Below are positions 28,988 through 37,414 of a DNA stretch of 64,000 nt, piece after piece (within the stretch, counting starts at the first letter, position 1; every line of letters begins with the position of its first letter). This stretch comes from Anaerolineae bacterium (GTDB lineage Bacteria; Chloroflexota; Anaerolineae; Anaerolineales; Villigracilaceae). The notes under the pieces were generated by a model. That model was given only the letters and a program-made list of their open reading frames with translations, did no database searches and was not told where the DNA came from. The translations under genes and the position numbers were made by a program. The stretch lies in assembly GCA_021324435.1 (NCBI GenBank), contig JAJPIZ010000011.1, forward strand, positions 1-64,000, written 5' to 3'.

Positions 28988-29418
28988 TCGGACCTCTCCC
29001 CTGATCCCTCCCCTAAAAGGGGAGGGGAATAGGGTGGTTGATTTGATAACTGTTTGCAAGCCGTCTTGATTTGTTCAAGAACTTTCGGAAGTTGATTCAA
29101 AATTTCTGCATTCTGAAATCTACTGACATGAAATCCCTGCGTTTTCAAAGCCAGTTCGCGATCCTGGTCTTCCTTTTCTTGAAGCTCGTGGATTTCACCA
29201 TCTACTTCGATGATGAGGTCGAGCTTGTGGAAATAAAAATCGACAATATAACCGTTAATGATTTGCTGCCTGCGAAAATGCCAGCCGTCCAGTCTGTTGG
29301 CGCGAATGTTTTGCCAGAGAAGATTTTCTGCGTCCGTCATCTTGTGGCGCATTTCTTTAGCGAGATTGACTTTCTCGCGCGTTACATACCGACCTCGGAC
29401 GATAAACTTTTGAGACAT
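28984..29418 (-). CDS. DUF559 (Vsr-like) endonuclease-domain protein
   Basis: AKEMRHKMTDAENLLWQNIRANRLDGWHFRRQQIINGYIVDFYFHKLDLIIEVDGEIHE; C-terminal SPPLLGEGSGERSE is repeat-encoded. Confidence 0.85.
   Translation of the reverse strand: MSQKFIVRGRYVTREKVNLAKEMRHKMTDAENLLWQNIRANRLDGWHFRRQQIINGYIVDFYFHKLDLIIEVDGEIHELQEKEDQDRELALKTQGFHVSRFQNAEILNQLPKVLEQIKTACKQLSNQPPYSPPLLGEGSGERSE
28993..29040. repeat. REP-like palindrome CCCTCCCCTAAAAGGGGAGGG plus tail, 3' side of DUF559 gene
   Basis: perfect stem 29006-29014/29018-29026; tail AATAGGGTGGTTG. Confidence 0.85.
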
Positions 29419-29432
29419 TTCAGCCTTTTGTT

Positions 29433-29469
29433 ACCCCTTCCCTTCAAGGGAAGGGGTAGGGGATAGGTC
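29433..29469. repeat. REP-like palindrome ACCCCTTCCCTT-C-AAGGGAAGGGGT plus tail, 5' side of DUF559 gene
   Basis: 12-bp stem; tail AGGGGATAGGTCG. Confidence 0.85.
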
Positions 29470-29483
29470 GCACTGACTTTCTG

Positions 29484-29506
29484 CCCTCTCCCTTTTAGGG
29501 AGAGGG
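29484..29506. repeat. REP-like palindrome CCCTCTCCCTTTTAGGGAGAGGG
   Basis: 10-bp perfect stem. Confidence 0.85.
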
Positions 29507-29509
29507 ACT

Positions 29510-31174
29510 CTATCGGCGTTGATTGATTTTTGCTATCAACGCCGTCGCTCCCGTCAGAATCAACCCAACCGCCGCGACGATCAGGGCCTGGAGTGTTGAC
29601 AAGAATCCCATGAACATGCTGGCCATGTCGGGCAGAGTCCATGTGACCAGTGCGCCGTTGAGGGCAAAGCTCCACAAAATGGGAAGCGAGAGCAGATAGA
29701 GTGTGATGAAAGTAAAGGCGAGAACTTTCTCCGCCGCCTTGCGTGGCGCGGATTTGAACCATCTTTGTGTGAGGAAGATGGCGATCCACGCAACGACTAA
29801 CGAACTGGCCGCGGTCGTGGCAGTGAAAAGGATGATGTCGCTGGCGCTGTTGACTGAACTAAGCGAATAGGTTCGCCCGGCAATGAAGGCGTAGCCGAAG
29901 TTGAACAATGCGACATATAAAATCGCGCCGCTCAACAACCATGCGATGGTTTTGCTTCGTTTCCAAATCAGAATCCCAAACGGGATGAGCGCGACGATGA
30001 TCGCCAGGATAAAACGCGGAATCCGTTCCGAATTCAGGCGATTCAATTTGGCTTCATCCATTGCAGAGATGTAACTGCCGACCGTATCTAGCTCAATTGG
30101 CTCTTTAGCAGTTGATTGAATGGCTTTTTCATAATCTTTCAGCAGTTGAGATTTTTGCGCAAGCAACGCCTTGCTGATATTTGTTTGTTGTTCCGCAGTG
30201 AGATTTAACATCTCCGTGCGGACAATTCCTTCGCTCGAGGCGGGAATGTTCAACCCAAGCAAAGTGGCAGTTGTAGTTGCGACATCGGCCATTTGAATGT
30301 CGGGATACTGTCCCGGTTTGACTCCCGCGCCGGCCATGACGAACGGTTCGAGTAAAACAATTGGGTCCTGGCCGCCGTGACCGCCGCGGTCAATTTGGCC
30401 GTGGTCAGAGACGATGATAACGGTATCCTGTTTGAGGTCCAGTGCGGAGACGATTTGTTTGAGCAGATCGTCGGCGCGCGTCGCGGCCGCGTCCCAGTTC
30501 GGAGATTGCGGTCCGCCTTCATGATGTCCGGCGTAATCCACCTGATCAATGTGAATCAAAACGAATTGATCCTGTCCGCCCTTCGACAAGCTCAGGGCAT
30601 CGGCTTTGAGCCAGGGCAGGGCCGCGTTGACCACGTCAATATCGGCGGCTTTGTCTTCGCCGGGCGTGTAAAACGAATCGTCCACCGCATCTTGTGGAAT
30701 GAGCTTCTCGAACCAGTTGTATCCGCTGACCGCAGTTCTAAGTCCGGCGCGATGCGCGGCGCTGAAGAGGTTGTCCTGCGTCCAGGTGGGGATGTCGGCG
30801 TAATCCAGATTCATGGCGGGGCCGTCGCTGATGTCGGGCCAGGCGCCGGTCATCAGCACAGTGTAGCCCGGCTCGGAATAGGACGGTGTGCGGCTGTGCA
30901 TGGTGGCCCACGCGCCCTGCTCGCGCAGTTGATTCAAAAATGGCATGACATCTTTTTTGTGGGAGGTGTCATCGCGCAACGCGTCAATCAAGACGAAGAC
31001 AACGCGGCGGGTGAGCGGCGCACCGACGGCTTCGCCCGGCGCGGGCGGATGGTCATGTAGCGGCGAACGGAAGGCGTACAGCGAATCCATCATCCCTGTG
31101 GCCCAGAAGTATGAACCCGCGGCGATGAGCAGACAGCCGAGAATGCCGAGGATGATCCAACGATTTTGATACAA
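29510..31174 (-). CDS. Alkaline phosphatase/phosphodiesterase superfamily membrane protein (PIG-N/O-like)
   Basis: RRVVFVLIDALRDDTSHKKDVMPFL; VIIVSDHGQIDRGGHGG; C-terminal TM helices; TTG start with SD. Confidence 0.82.
   Translation of the reverse strand: MYQNRWIILGILGCLLIAAGSYFWATGMMDSLYAFRSPLHDHPPAPGEAVGAPLTRRVVFVLIDALRDDTSHKKDVMPFLNQLREQGAWATMHSRTPSYSEPGYTVLMTGAWPDISDGPAMNLDYADIPTWTQDNLFSAAHRAGLRTAVSGYNWFEKLIPQDAVDDSFYTPGEDKAADIDVVNAALPWLKADALSLSKGGQDQFVLIHIDQVDYAGHHEGGPQSPNWDAAATRADDLLKQIVSALDLKQDTVIIVSDHGQIDRGGHGGQDPIVLLEPFVMAGAGVKPGQYPDIQMADVATTTATLLGLNIPASSEGIVRTEMLNLTAEQQTNISKALLAQKSQLLKDYEKAIQSTAKEPIELDTVGSYISAMDEAKLNRLNSERIPRFILAIIVALIPFGILIWKRSKTIAWLLSGAILYVALFNFGYAFIAGRTYSLSSVNSASDIILFTATTAASSLVVAWIAIFLTQRWFKSAPRKAAEKVLAFTFITLYLLSLPILWSFALNGALVTWTLPDMASMFMGFLSTLQALIVAAVGLILTGATALIAKINQRR
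30577..30598. repeat. CGCCCTTCGACAAGCTCAGGGC in-frame repeat fragment (encodes ALSLSKG)
   Basis: 21/22 identity to the reverse complement of 16339-16360. Confidence 0.75.
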
Positions 31175-31202
31175 GTTTGCTTCTCCTTATTGGCATGGTG
31201 CA

Positions 31203-31436
31203 TCACATTGCATAAGCGTCTTTAGACCAATAAAGAAGTAAAGTACATGTCAAAATAAATGTGACGACGAAAATGATTATTAGTAAGGTCGAAAGCTTAT
31301 TGCTTGATATAGCAACATTTCTTTTTTCTTCAGGTAGCAGACAAATAGCTGCATACGTGGAACTCACAAGCACAGTTGGTATTAATGGGCTGAGACAACA
31401 AATCCAAAATGCCGCTGCGCCAGGCGAAAAGTCCAT
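31203..31436 (-). CDS. Small membrane protein (77 aa)
   Basis: two hydrophobic segments. Confidence 0.4.
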   Translation of the reverse strand: MDFSPGAAAFWICCLSPLIPTVLVSSTYAAICLLPEEKRNVAISSNKLSTLLIIIFVVTFILTCTLLLYWSKDAYAM

Positions 31437-31453
31437 AATTGTAATGAACCCAT

Positions 31454-32224
31454 CTATGCTTTCAAATTATCCAAGCATCTCTTTGCCAGCGTGGCGGCGA
31501 CATCCTGGCGGTATTCGGCGGAAGCCCATTCATCTTTCGCTTCATGGAAAGCATTGCGTGCCGCGGCTTCTACTCCCTCACCCTGTATCCCTCTCCCGCC
31601 GGGAGAGGGATCAACGTCCCCGTCCATGGCGAGCATCGGGGCTTTGCCATAGCCGCCAACCGCGAGACGCGTGCGACCGGAGGGCCATTGCGCCAGCGCG
31701 ACGCACACGATGGGCTTGTCTGCGGGCGTGCGCGCAACATATTCAAAAGCAGACTTCACATTCATGGGAATTGTGATGGAGGTGATCAGTCCGCGCGGGC
31801 GGAGGGGGAGGTAATCACCCAGATTTACGATTTCAGATTTTCGATTTGCGATTGCGAGCTTCGCATCGAGGGCAAGCAGTCCGCAAACAAACGTTGATCG
31901 TCCATCACACGCGACAATCGTCCCGGCTACGGTCGCCGCGTTGCGGATGTTGAGCGGCGCTTCGAGTTTGATTGCACGCTTCAGCGCGTCGGGGCAGAGT
32001 TCGCTTTCGAGAAGTTGTTGAAGCGTGACGGTCGCCCCGATCTCGAGGCTGTTGCCGCTTTTTTTGATTTGATTCAGGCCGAGGGCTTGAAGGTCAACGA
32101 CTTGAACGGAGTCCGCTGAAGGGTGAGAGAGGAGCGTCCCGCCGCCGAGGGGAAATGTGTTCGGCCGCGCGAGGAGAGTCAGGGCTTCGTCAAGAGTTTG
32201 AGGACGATGATAGGCTGTAATCAT
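31454..32224 (-). CDS. FAD-binding (medium) subunit of a xanthine dehydrogenase-family enzyme
   Basis: MITAYHRPQTLDEALTLLARPNTFPLGGGTLLSH; ASVAGT-like NAATVAGTIVACDGRSTF. Confidence 0.88.
   Translation of the reverse strand: MITAYHRPQTLDEALTLLARPNTFPLGGGTLLSHPSADSVQVVDLQALGLNQIKKSGNSLEIGATVTLQQLLESELCPDALKRAIKLEAPLNIRNAATVAGTIVACDGRSTFVCGLLALDAKLAIANRKSEIVNLGDYLPLRPRGLITSITIPMNVKSAFEYVARTPADKPIVCVALAQWPSGRTRLAVGGYGKAPMLAMDGDVDPSPGGRGIQGEGVEAAARNAFHEAKDEWASAEYRQDVAATLAKRCLDNLKA
31588..31610. repeat. REP-like palindrome TCCCTCTCCC-GCC-GGGAGAGGGA inside the FAD-subunit gene
   Basis: perfect 10-bp stem; encodes VDPSPGGRGIQGEGV. Confidence 0.85.
31821..31857. repeat. Degenerate GATTTNCGATTT repeat inside the FAD-subunit gene
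   Basis: AGATTTACGATTTCAGATTTTCGATTTGCGATTGCGA; encodes AIANRKSEIVN. Confidence 0.75.
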
Positions 32225-32230
32225 GCTCTA

Positions 32231-32236
32231 ATTATA
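32231..32236 (-). promoter_or_regulatory. -10 box TATAAT, 6 nt before ATG 32224
   Basis: minus-strand TATAAT-TAGAGC-ATG. Confidence 0.65.
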
Positions 32237-32340
32237 CGGCAACCGACCATCCTTGACCATTTGTTGTAGTCAGCTTAGATATTCGGCATCACAAAATAAA
32301 TTGTCATTCTTCGCTACGCTCAGGGTGACACCTTTTGTGA

Positions 32341-32817
32341 TTATTCCGGATAGACCTTCCACCCCAATTCGTCCAACCTCGATAAATCGAATTGATCTTC
32401 CGGCACGTTGATGTGGAGCGCGTTGGCTTCCGCCAGAAGTTCCCCGTTTTCATCGTAGATGCCCGCCCAACTCTCGGCCATCTTGGCTCGCACCTTTCCG
32501 GCTTTGCCAACGATCTTCAATAATTTTCCGATCGGAACGTTCTTGCGATACTTCACTTCGAGTTTGCCGGTAAACATAAAGCGCGGGTTGGCCGCGTCGC
32601 CCATGTGGATGCGTCCGCTGACTTCGTCCAGAAGCGCGGCCACGATGCCGCCATGCAAGACGCCGGGATAACCCTGAAAATGTTCCGGCGCGATGTATTT
32701 GCTTTCGATCACGCCCGGCGCAGTTTCGTACATGTGTAAATGCAAGCCAACCGGATTTTCAAGCCCGCAGATGAAACACATTTTAGAATTGGGTTGCTTG
32801 ATCGGATAATCGGTCAT
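32341..32817 (-). CDS. PaaI-type hotdog-fold thioesterase
   Basis: MCFICGLENPVGLHLHMYE...GYPGVLHGGIVAALLDEVSGR; ATGA overlap with menG stop. Confidence 0.8.
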   Translation of the reverse strand: MTDYPIKQPNSKMCFICGLENPVGLHLHMYETAPGVIESKYIAPEHFQGYPGVLHGGIVAALLDEVSGRIHMGDAANPRFMFTGKLEVKYRKNVPIGKLLKIVGKAGKVRAKMAESWAGIYDENGELLAEANALHINVPEDQFDLSRLDELGWKVYPE

Positions 32818-33512
32818 AATTCCTTTTCTCCATAATGGATCGCGATGGTGCCGAACATCAGGCGTTTGAAGTTGATATTTTTGAAACCGGACGCCGCCAT
32901 TCGAGTCGCCAATTCTTCCGCGGCGAGAAAGTTTTCGGTTGAATTCGGTAAATATTGATACGCGTCGCGAAAGCCTGAAAGTAGTCCGCCAATGAACGGA
33001 ATGATCACATGCATGTGAATCCAAATCAATGGCGAGAGTAAATTTTTCTTTGGACGAGTCGTATCGAGGATGACGATTCGCCCACCGGGCTTGAGAGTGC
33101 GATATTGTTCGTCCAATGCCAGATTGACATCCGTCACGTTGCGCATCAAAAATCCAGAGACGACTGCATCGAACGTTTCATCGCGATAGGGCAGACGAAG
33201 CGCATCAGCCGCGGACCAAAGCGGCCCTCCGTTTCGTTGGCCGATTCTCATCATCTCGAGCGTGAAGTCCGCCGCGCTGACTTTGGCCTGTGGTTGCTGT
33301 CGGAGGGCCTCGCGCGCCAAATCGCCGGTGCCCGCTCCGAGGTCAAGGAGGCGAGCGTTTGGAGTCAGCCGCGCCAGTTTGATCACTTGTTTCCGCCATT
33401 GCACGTCCCGGCCGCCTGTCATGAGTCGATTCATCAAATCGTAGCGCGGCGCGATGCGCGCGAACATGTCCTGGACGTATCGTGCGCGTTCTTTACCTGT
33501 AAGATTTGTCAT
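32814..33512 (-). CDS. ubiE/menG: UbiE/MenG demethylmenaquinone methyltransferase
   Basis: ARYVQDMFARIAPRYDLMNRLMTGGRDVQWRKQVI; LDLGAGTGDLA. Confidence 0.92.
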   Translation of the reverse strand: MTNLTGKERARYVQDMFARIAPRYDLMNRLMTGGRDVQWRKQVIKLARLTPNARLLDLGAGTGDLAREALRQQPQAKVSAADFTLEMMRIGQRNGGPLWSAADALRLPYRDETFDAVVSGFLMRNVTDVNLALDEQYRTLKPGGRIVILDTTRPKKNLLSPLIWIHMHVIIPFIGGLLSGFRDAYQYLPNSTENFLAAEELATRMAASGFKNINFKRLMFGTIAIHYGEKEL

Positions 33513-33528
33513 CCGATTTGTTCGTTGA

Positions 33529-34161
33529 TTAAATCTCTTCTTCCAGTTTCGTGGTGGGCGCGATCAGGAAAATAATATTATCCCACACGATATGACTGAT
33601 CACCAGCGCGCCGAGCGGAAAACCCAGCGCGTACAGCGCGCCCCAAAAGCCGCCCGCGATGGTTGCCGCGCCGACCAGGGTGAAATTTCCGCTGGGGATG
33701 TGAACTCCGCCATACGCCGCGGTTCCCATCAGCCAGCCCCAGAAGCGGCCAAACTTTTTCATCAGGCCGTCTTGAAGAAAGCCGCGCCAGAAATATTCCT
33801 CGGCGGGGCCGATGACCAGACCGAGGCGGAGCATTAATTCCTGTCGCGGGCGGATTCGTTTGAGCGCGTAAATGTCTTCGATCTGCTTGTCACCGTTGGG
33901 AACGATCTGCCGCGACATTTTGTCGCCGACGTGAAAGATTCCATACAACGTCGCGGCGGAACCGATGCCTAGCAAAATTTCTTTCAAGCCGATGCGCGTG
34001 CGGCGCAGTTCGGGTTGCGTTGCCAGCGCCAATCCACCGAGCGCGAGGCCGGTGCCGGTCATGCGCGTCCAGAATTTTTTGCGCGGCCCGCGAAAGGTCA
34101 ACGCGAAGAACGCCGCGGCGAGTCCAAGGCCGAGGCCAAGCAGGGGCAGAGATTTTTTCAT
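33529..34161 (-). CDS. CPBP family intramembrane metalloprotease
   Basis: GPAEEYFWRGFLQDGL; GGVHI; ISHIVWDNIIFLI. Confidence 0.85.
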   Translation of the reverse strand: MKKSLPLLGLGLGLAAAFFALTFRGPRKKFWTRMTGTGLALGGLALATQPELRRTRIGLKEILLGIGSAATLYGIFHVGDKMSRQIVPNGDKQIEDIYALKRIRPRQELMLRLGLVIGPAEEYFWRGFLQDGLMKKFGRFWGWLMGTAAYGGVHIPSGNFTLVGAATIAGGFWGALYALGFPLGALVISHIVWDNIIFLIAPTTKLEEEI

Positions 34162-36155
34162 ACTGCGCGCCCGATCAAAATTCCGACCACATACAAAATC
34201 CCAAACGCGGCATGGAGTTTGGCGGTCTCCAGATCAATCTTGGCGATGGCGCGTTGCTGACCGTTGATGCCGAGTTGCGACGCGCCGATGAGATAGACAA
34301 GAAACGGCATGGACAGCAACGCCAGCAGACTCGTCTGTGGCAAAGCGCGCAGGAGCACGGCAAGGATTACGGTGATAAACGCTCCGCTGATGAGCGCGAG
34401 ATATGTGAGATGCGCCCACTTGCGTCCCATCAAGGCGGAGAGTGTGCCAATACCGTAGCGCGCATCGTCGGTGATGTCGCGCCATTCGTTGCCGTGTAAG
34501 ATGGCGGTGACCAGCAAGCCAATCGGCAGGCTGACAATGAAAGGCGACCAATTGATTCCGCCGGTGATGGTGTAATACGCGCCCATCACCATCAGCGGCC
34601 CCATCAGAAGGAACACCATCGGGAGGCCAATGGCTTTGTATTTGTATTGGAAGGGCGGCGCAGTGTAGCCATATCCCATGATCAATCCGGCCAATCCAAG
34701 CAACGCAACCGGCCAGCCGCGCAGAGCGATCAATGCAATGCCGAAGAGGATCGCGAGCAGGAACGAGCCTCGGATCAAACCAAACGCTTCGTGTTCGGTG
34801 AGACGCCCTTTGAGCAAAGCCTGGCTGGCGCGCGGCGAAGTGATCGAGTCAATGCCGTTGCGCACATCGTAAATCTCATTGGTGATGTTGGTGCCGACGT
34901 GCAAAAGCATGGCCGCGGCCAGTGAGATAAAGAAGGGCGCGACTTCAAACCTGTTTTGGACGAAGGCCAGCGCGCCCGCGCTCAACACGGGGATTGTGGA
35001 TGCAGTAAATGAAAATGGACGCGCGATCTCGCTGAACGCGCTGATTTTGCGCCAGGCGCGCTCGAAGATGTTCAAGCGATCCTCACGCTTCTCGCCGGAC
35101 GATAAAACGGCCGCCGTTTCACGAGCGGGCGCGGCCTCTTTGACCGCCACCGACCCATACAACGCGGCCGCTTCCAACGCGAGCGGGACTTGATCTTCAT
35201 CTTGCAGAACGGGCTGGATGATCGGCGTGGTCATGCCGGCTTCGTTGTAACGCGCCGCGCCTTCCGCCACTTCATCCGGTGTGCCACACAGCATGATCGC
35301 GTCCAGCATGTCATCGGGAATTAATTCCGCGGCCTTGTGATAGTCCTCAGCGCGCCAGGCTGCCGCGATCTGGTCGCGCAGGGCAGGCTCGAACCCGGCT
35401 TGTTGCAGAGAGAAATTGGAGAGCACACTGATCATGTAAATCACGAAAGGTTCGCGCTTGGCGCGGTTCAACGCCTCACGGCGCGACTTGTCCACGTGCG
35501 TGAGCAGATAACCCGCGACGTCCACCGCGTTTTCGTCGCGGCCCGCTTCCAGCGAAGATTTTTTCAATTTGGCGATGAGCCGCTTCAGGTTCGGAATCGA
35601 TTCGGCGGGTCGCGCTAAGTAGCCATCCGCTTTCTGTCCCGCGAGTTGCAGAAAAGGAGTTCGATACGCGGCGATGTAGATCGGCACGCGATGCACGGGC
35701 GGGAACATCGGTTGAATGGGCGGCAGGTTCGGCGTCGCAGAGGGGATGCGTTGCCCGGCCCACAGCGCGCGCACCATGTCAATTGCCTTGCTCACATTTT
35801 CCACACCGCCTTCGGGTGTGTATGGGATTCCAAGTTGAGCAAGCCGCAGAGGGATCGAGGTGCCCATCCCCAAAATGATTCGGCCCGGCGCCATCTCGTC
35901 CAGCGCAGAGACGGTCATCGCGATCAGCGCGGGTGTGCGTGTGTACGCGCTCAACGCGCCCAATGCCACGCGCACATTCGGCACTTGCGCCGCGATGGCG
36001 GACGCGTAGGTCACGGCGTCGCGCTCATACAAACTATCGTGAATCCAAACGGAATGGATTCCTCGCCGCTGGGCTTCATTTGCCCAGCCGACGACATCTG
36101 AAACTTTGCCGCGCGCGGCAAAGCCAATTCCGACTGCTCTGGCAAGTTCGGACAT
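34158..36155 (-). CDS. Fusion: luciferase-like (LLM, probably F420-dependent) oxidoreductase + UbiA/MenA-family prenyltransferase
   Basis: N-half SVWIHDSLYERDAVTYASAIAAQVPNVRVALG...MAPGRIILGMGTS; C-half NITNEIYDVRNGIDSITSPRASQALLKGRLT plus TM helices; one uninterrupted 665-aa frame. Confidence 0.88.
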   Translation of the reverse strand: MSELARAVGIGFAARGKVSDVVGWANEAQRRGIHSVWIHDSLYERDAVTYASAIAAQVPNVRVALGALSAYTRTPALIAMTVSALDEMAPGRIILGMGTSIPLRLAQLGIPYTPEGGVENVSKAIDMVRALWAGQRIPSATPNLPPIQPMFPPVHRVPIYIAAYRTPFLQLAGQKADGYLARPAESIPNLKRLIAKLKKSSLEAGRDENAVDVAGYLLTHVDKSRREALNRAKREPFVIYMISVLSNFSLQQAGFEPALRDQIAAAWRAEDYHKAAELIPDDMLDAIMLCGTPDEVAEGAARYNEAGMTTPIIQPVLQDEDQVPLALEAAALYGSVAVKEAAPARETAAVLSSGEKREDRLNIFERAWRKISAFSEIARPFSFTASTIPVLSAGALAFVQNRFEVAPFFISLAAAMLLHVGTNITNEIYDVRNGIDSITSPRASQALLKGRLTEHEAFGLIRGSFLLAILFGIALIALRGWPVALLGLAGLIMGYGYTAPPFQYKYKAIGLPMVFLLMGPLMVMGAYYTITGGINWSPFIVSLPIGLLVTAILHGNEWRDITDDARYGIGTLSALMGRKWAHLTYLALISGAFITVILAVLLRALPQTSLLALLSMPFLVYLIGASQLGINGQQRAIAKIDLETAKLHAAFGILYVVGILIGRAV

Positions 36156-36227
36156 TGCTACCTCCTCGCGTTAATTGAGGTGATTGTAGCGTTTGCCCAA
36201 ATCAGCGACAAGAGACAAATGTCATCT

Positions 36228-37394
36228 TTATAACCCGATTAGAAGAAGGAGATCGTTGACGTTCGTGCCGGTGTAGCCGGGTTTGAGTAGATCATTGAGG
36301 GGCTTGAAGAAATGATACGCGTCATTGCGGGACAAATAAGCGGAGGCGTCCATCCCGATCCTTTCCGCCCGCTGACGCGTTTCGCCGTTAACCACCGCGC
36401 CCGCCGCGTCGGTGGGGCCGTCGTCGCCGTCGGTGGCAAGGGAGATAAGCATCGCATTTTCGACGCCGCTCAATTCGTCCACCGCGGCCAGCGCCAATTC
36501 CTGATTTCGCCCGCCTTTGCCATTACCTTTGATCGTGACCGTTGTCTCACCGCCTGCGATCAAACAAAACGGACTTCTCCTCTTTCGTCGTTCTTCTTTC
36601 AACCTCTGCGCGAGCTTCAAGCCAACTTCGCTTGCTTCTCCTTGAATGGCCAGATCCAAAATTCCAGACTCAAAACCTTCCTCTGCGGCTTTTTGTTTTG
36701 CAATCTCCGCCGCGCGGCGAAGATCGCCAATGATGACGTTTTGCACGCGCGTTCCTCGCGCCACATCAACCGTCATGCCGGATGCGATGGTTTCCAGCGA
36801 ATTGCCGATCACATCCGAGAGAATCAGGCTGACGATTTTTGCTTTTGTGGCGCGTGCCAATCCGCCGCCTTTGATTCGATCCAACTGTCGGCGCAGATTG
36901 TTGACCTCTTGAATCGGCGCGCCGCTTGCCAGAAGCGATGAAGTCTTTGCTTGTATTTCTTCGAGCGTCACGCCCTGGCGCGGCGCAGTGACCAATGCCG
37001 AGCCTCCGCCGGAAATCAAACAAATCAGCAGATCGTCTTCGTTCAAGCGTGAGACAAAATCCAGCGCGGCGCGTCCCGCCGCGAGACTGCGCGCGTCCGG
37101 GACGGGGTGTCCGCTTTCTATAACGGCGATCCGCTCGCGGGTCCGGGATGAAGCGTATTTTGTGACAACCAACGCGTCCGTAAAATGAGTCAAACTGTCT
37201 GCCGCGGCTAGAGTCATCGGCTCGGCAGCTTTGCCAATCCCCAATAAAAAGGCACGCTTGTGTTTTGGCAAATCCGCTTTCTGCAAATAATCCTGCACAA
37301 GTTTCGCAGGTTCAACCGCCTCCAGCGCGGCGGAGAGAATCCGCAAAATGCGTTCATCGTGCAGAGTGTGAGTCCGAAAACGATTGACGTCCAC
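36228..37394 (-). CDS. Glycerate 2-kinase (GckA/TtuD, DUF4147)
   Basis: [64 protein letters not shown] start. Confidence 0.9.
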   Translation of the reverse strand: MDVNRFRTHTLHDERILRILSAALEAVEPAKLVQDYLQKADLPKHKRAFLLGIGKAAEPMTLAAADSLTHFTDALVVTKYASSRTRERIAVIESGHPVPDARSLAAGRAALDFVSRLNEDDLLICLISGGGSALVTAPRQGVTLEEIQAKTSSLLASGAPIQEVNNLRRQLDRIKGGGLARATKAKIVSLILSDVIGNSLETIASGMTVDVARGTRVQNVIIGDLRRAAEIAKQKAAEEGFESGILDLAIQGEASEVGLKLAQRLKEERRKRRSPFCLIAGGETTVTIKGNGKGGRNQELALAAVDELSGVENAMLISLATDGDDGPTDAAGAVVNGETRQRAERIGMDASAYLSRNDAYHFFKPLNDLLKPGYTGTNVNDLLLLIGL

Positions 37395-37414
37395 GCTTGC
37401 AGTATACTTTGCTC
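37395..37414. promoter_or_regulatory. Divergent overlapping leaderless promoters sharing palindrome AGTATACT
   Basis: plus strand TATACT-TTGCTC-ATG; minus strand TATACT-GCAAGC-GTG; 20-bp intergenic region. Confidence 0.7.

Noticed and set aside
32818-33024. N-terminal extension of the thioesterase ORF
   Set aside because: Overlaps menG coding sequence; ATGA overlap at 32817 gives a better start.
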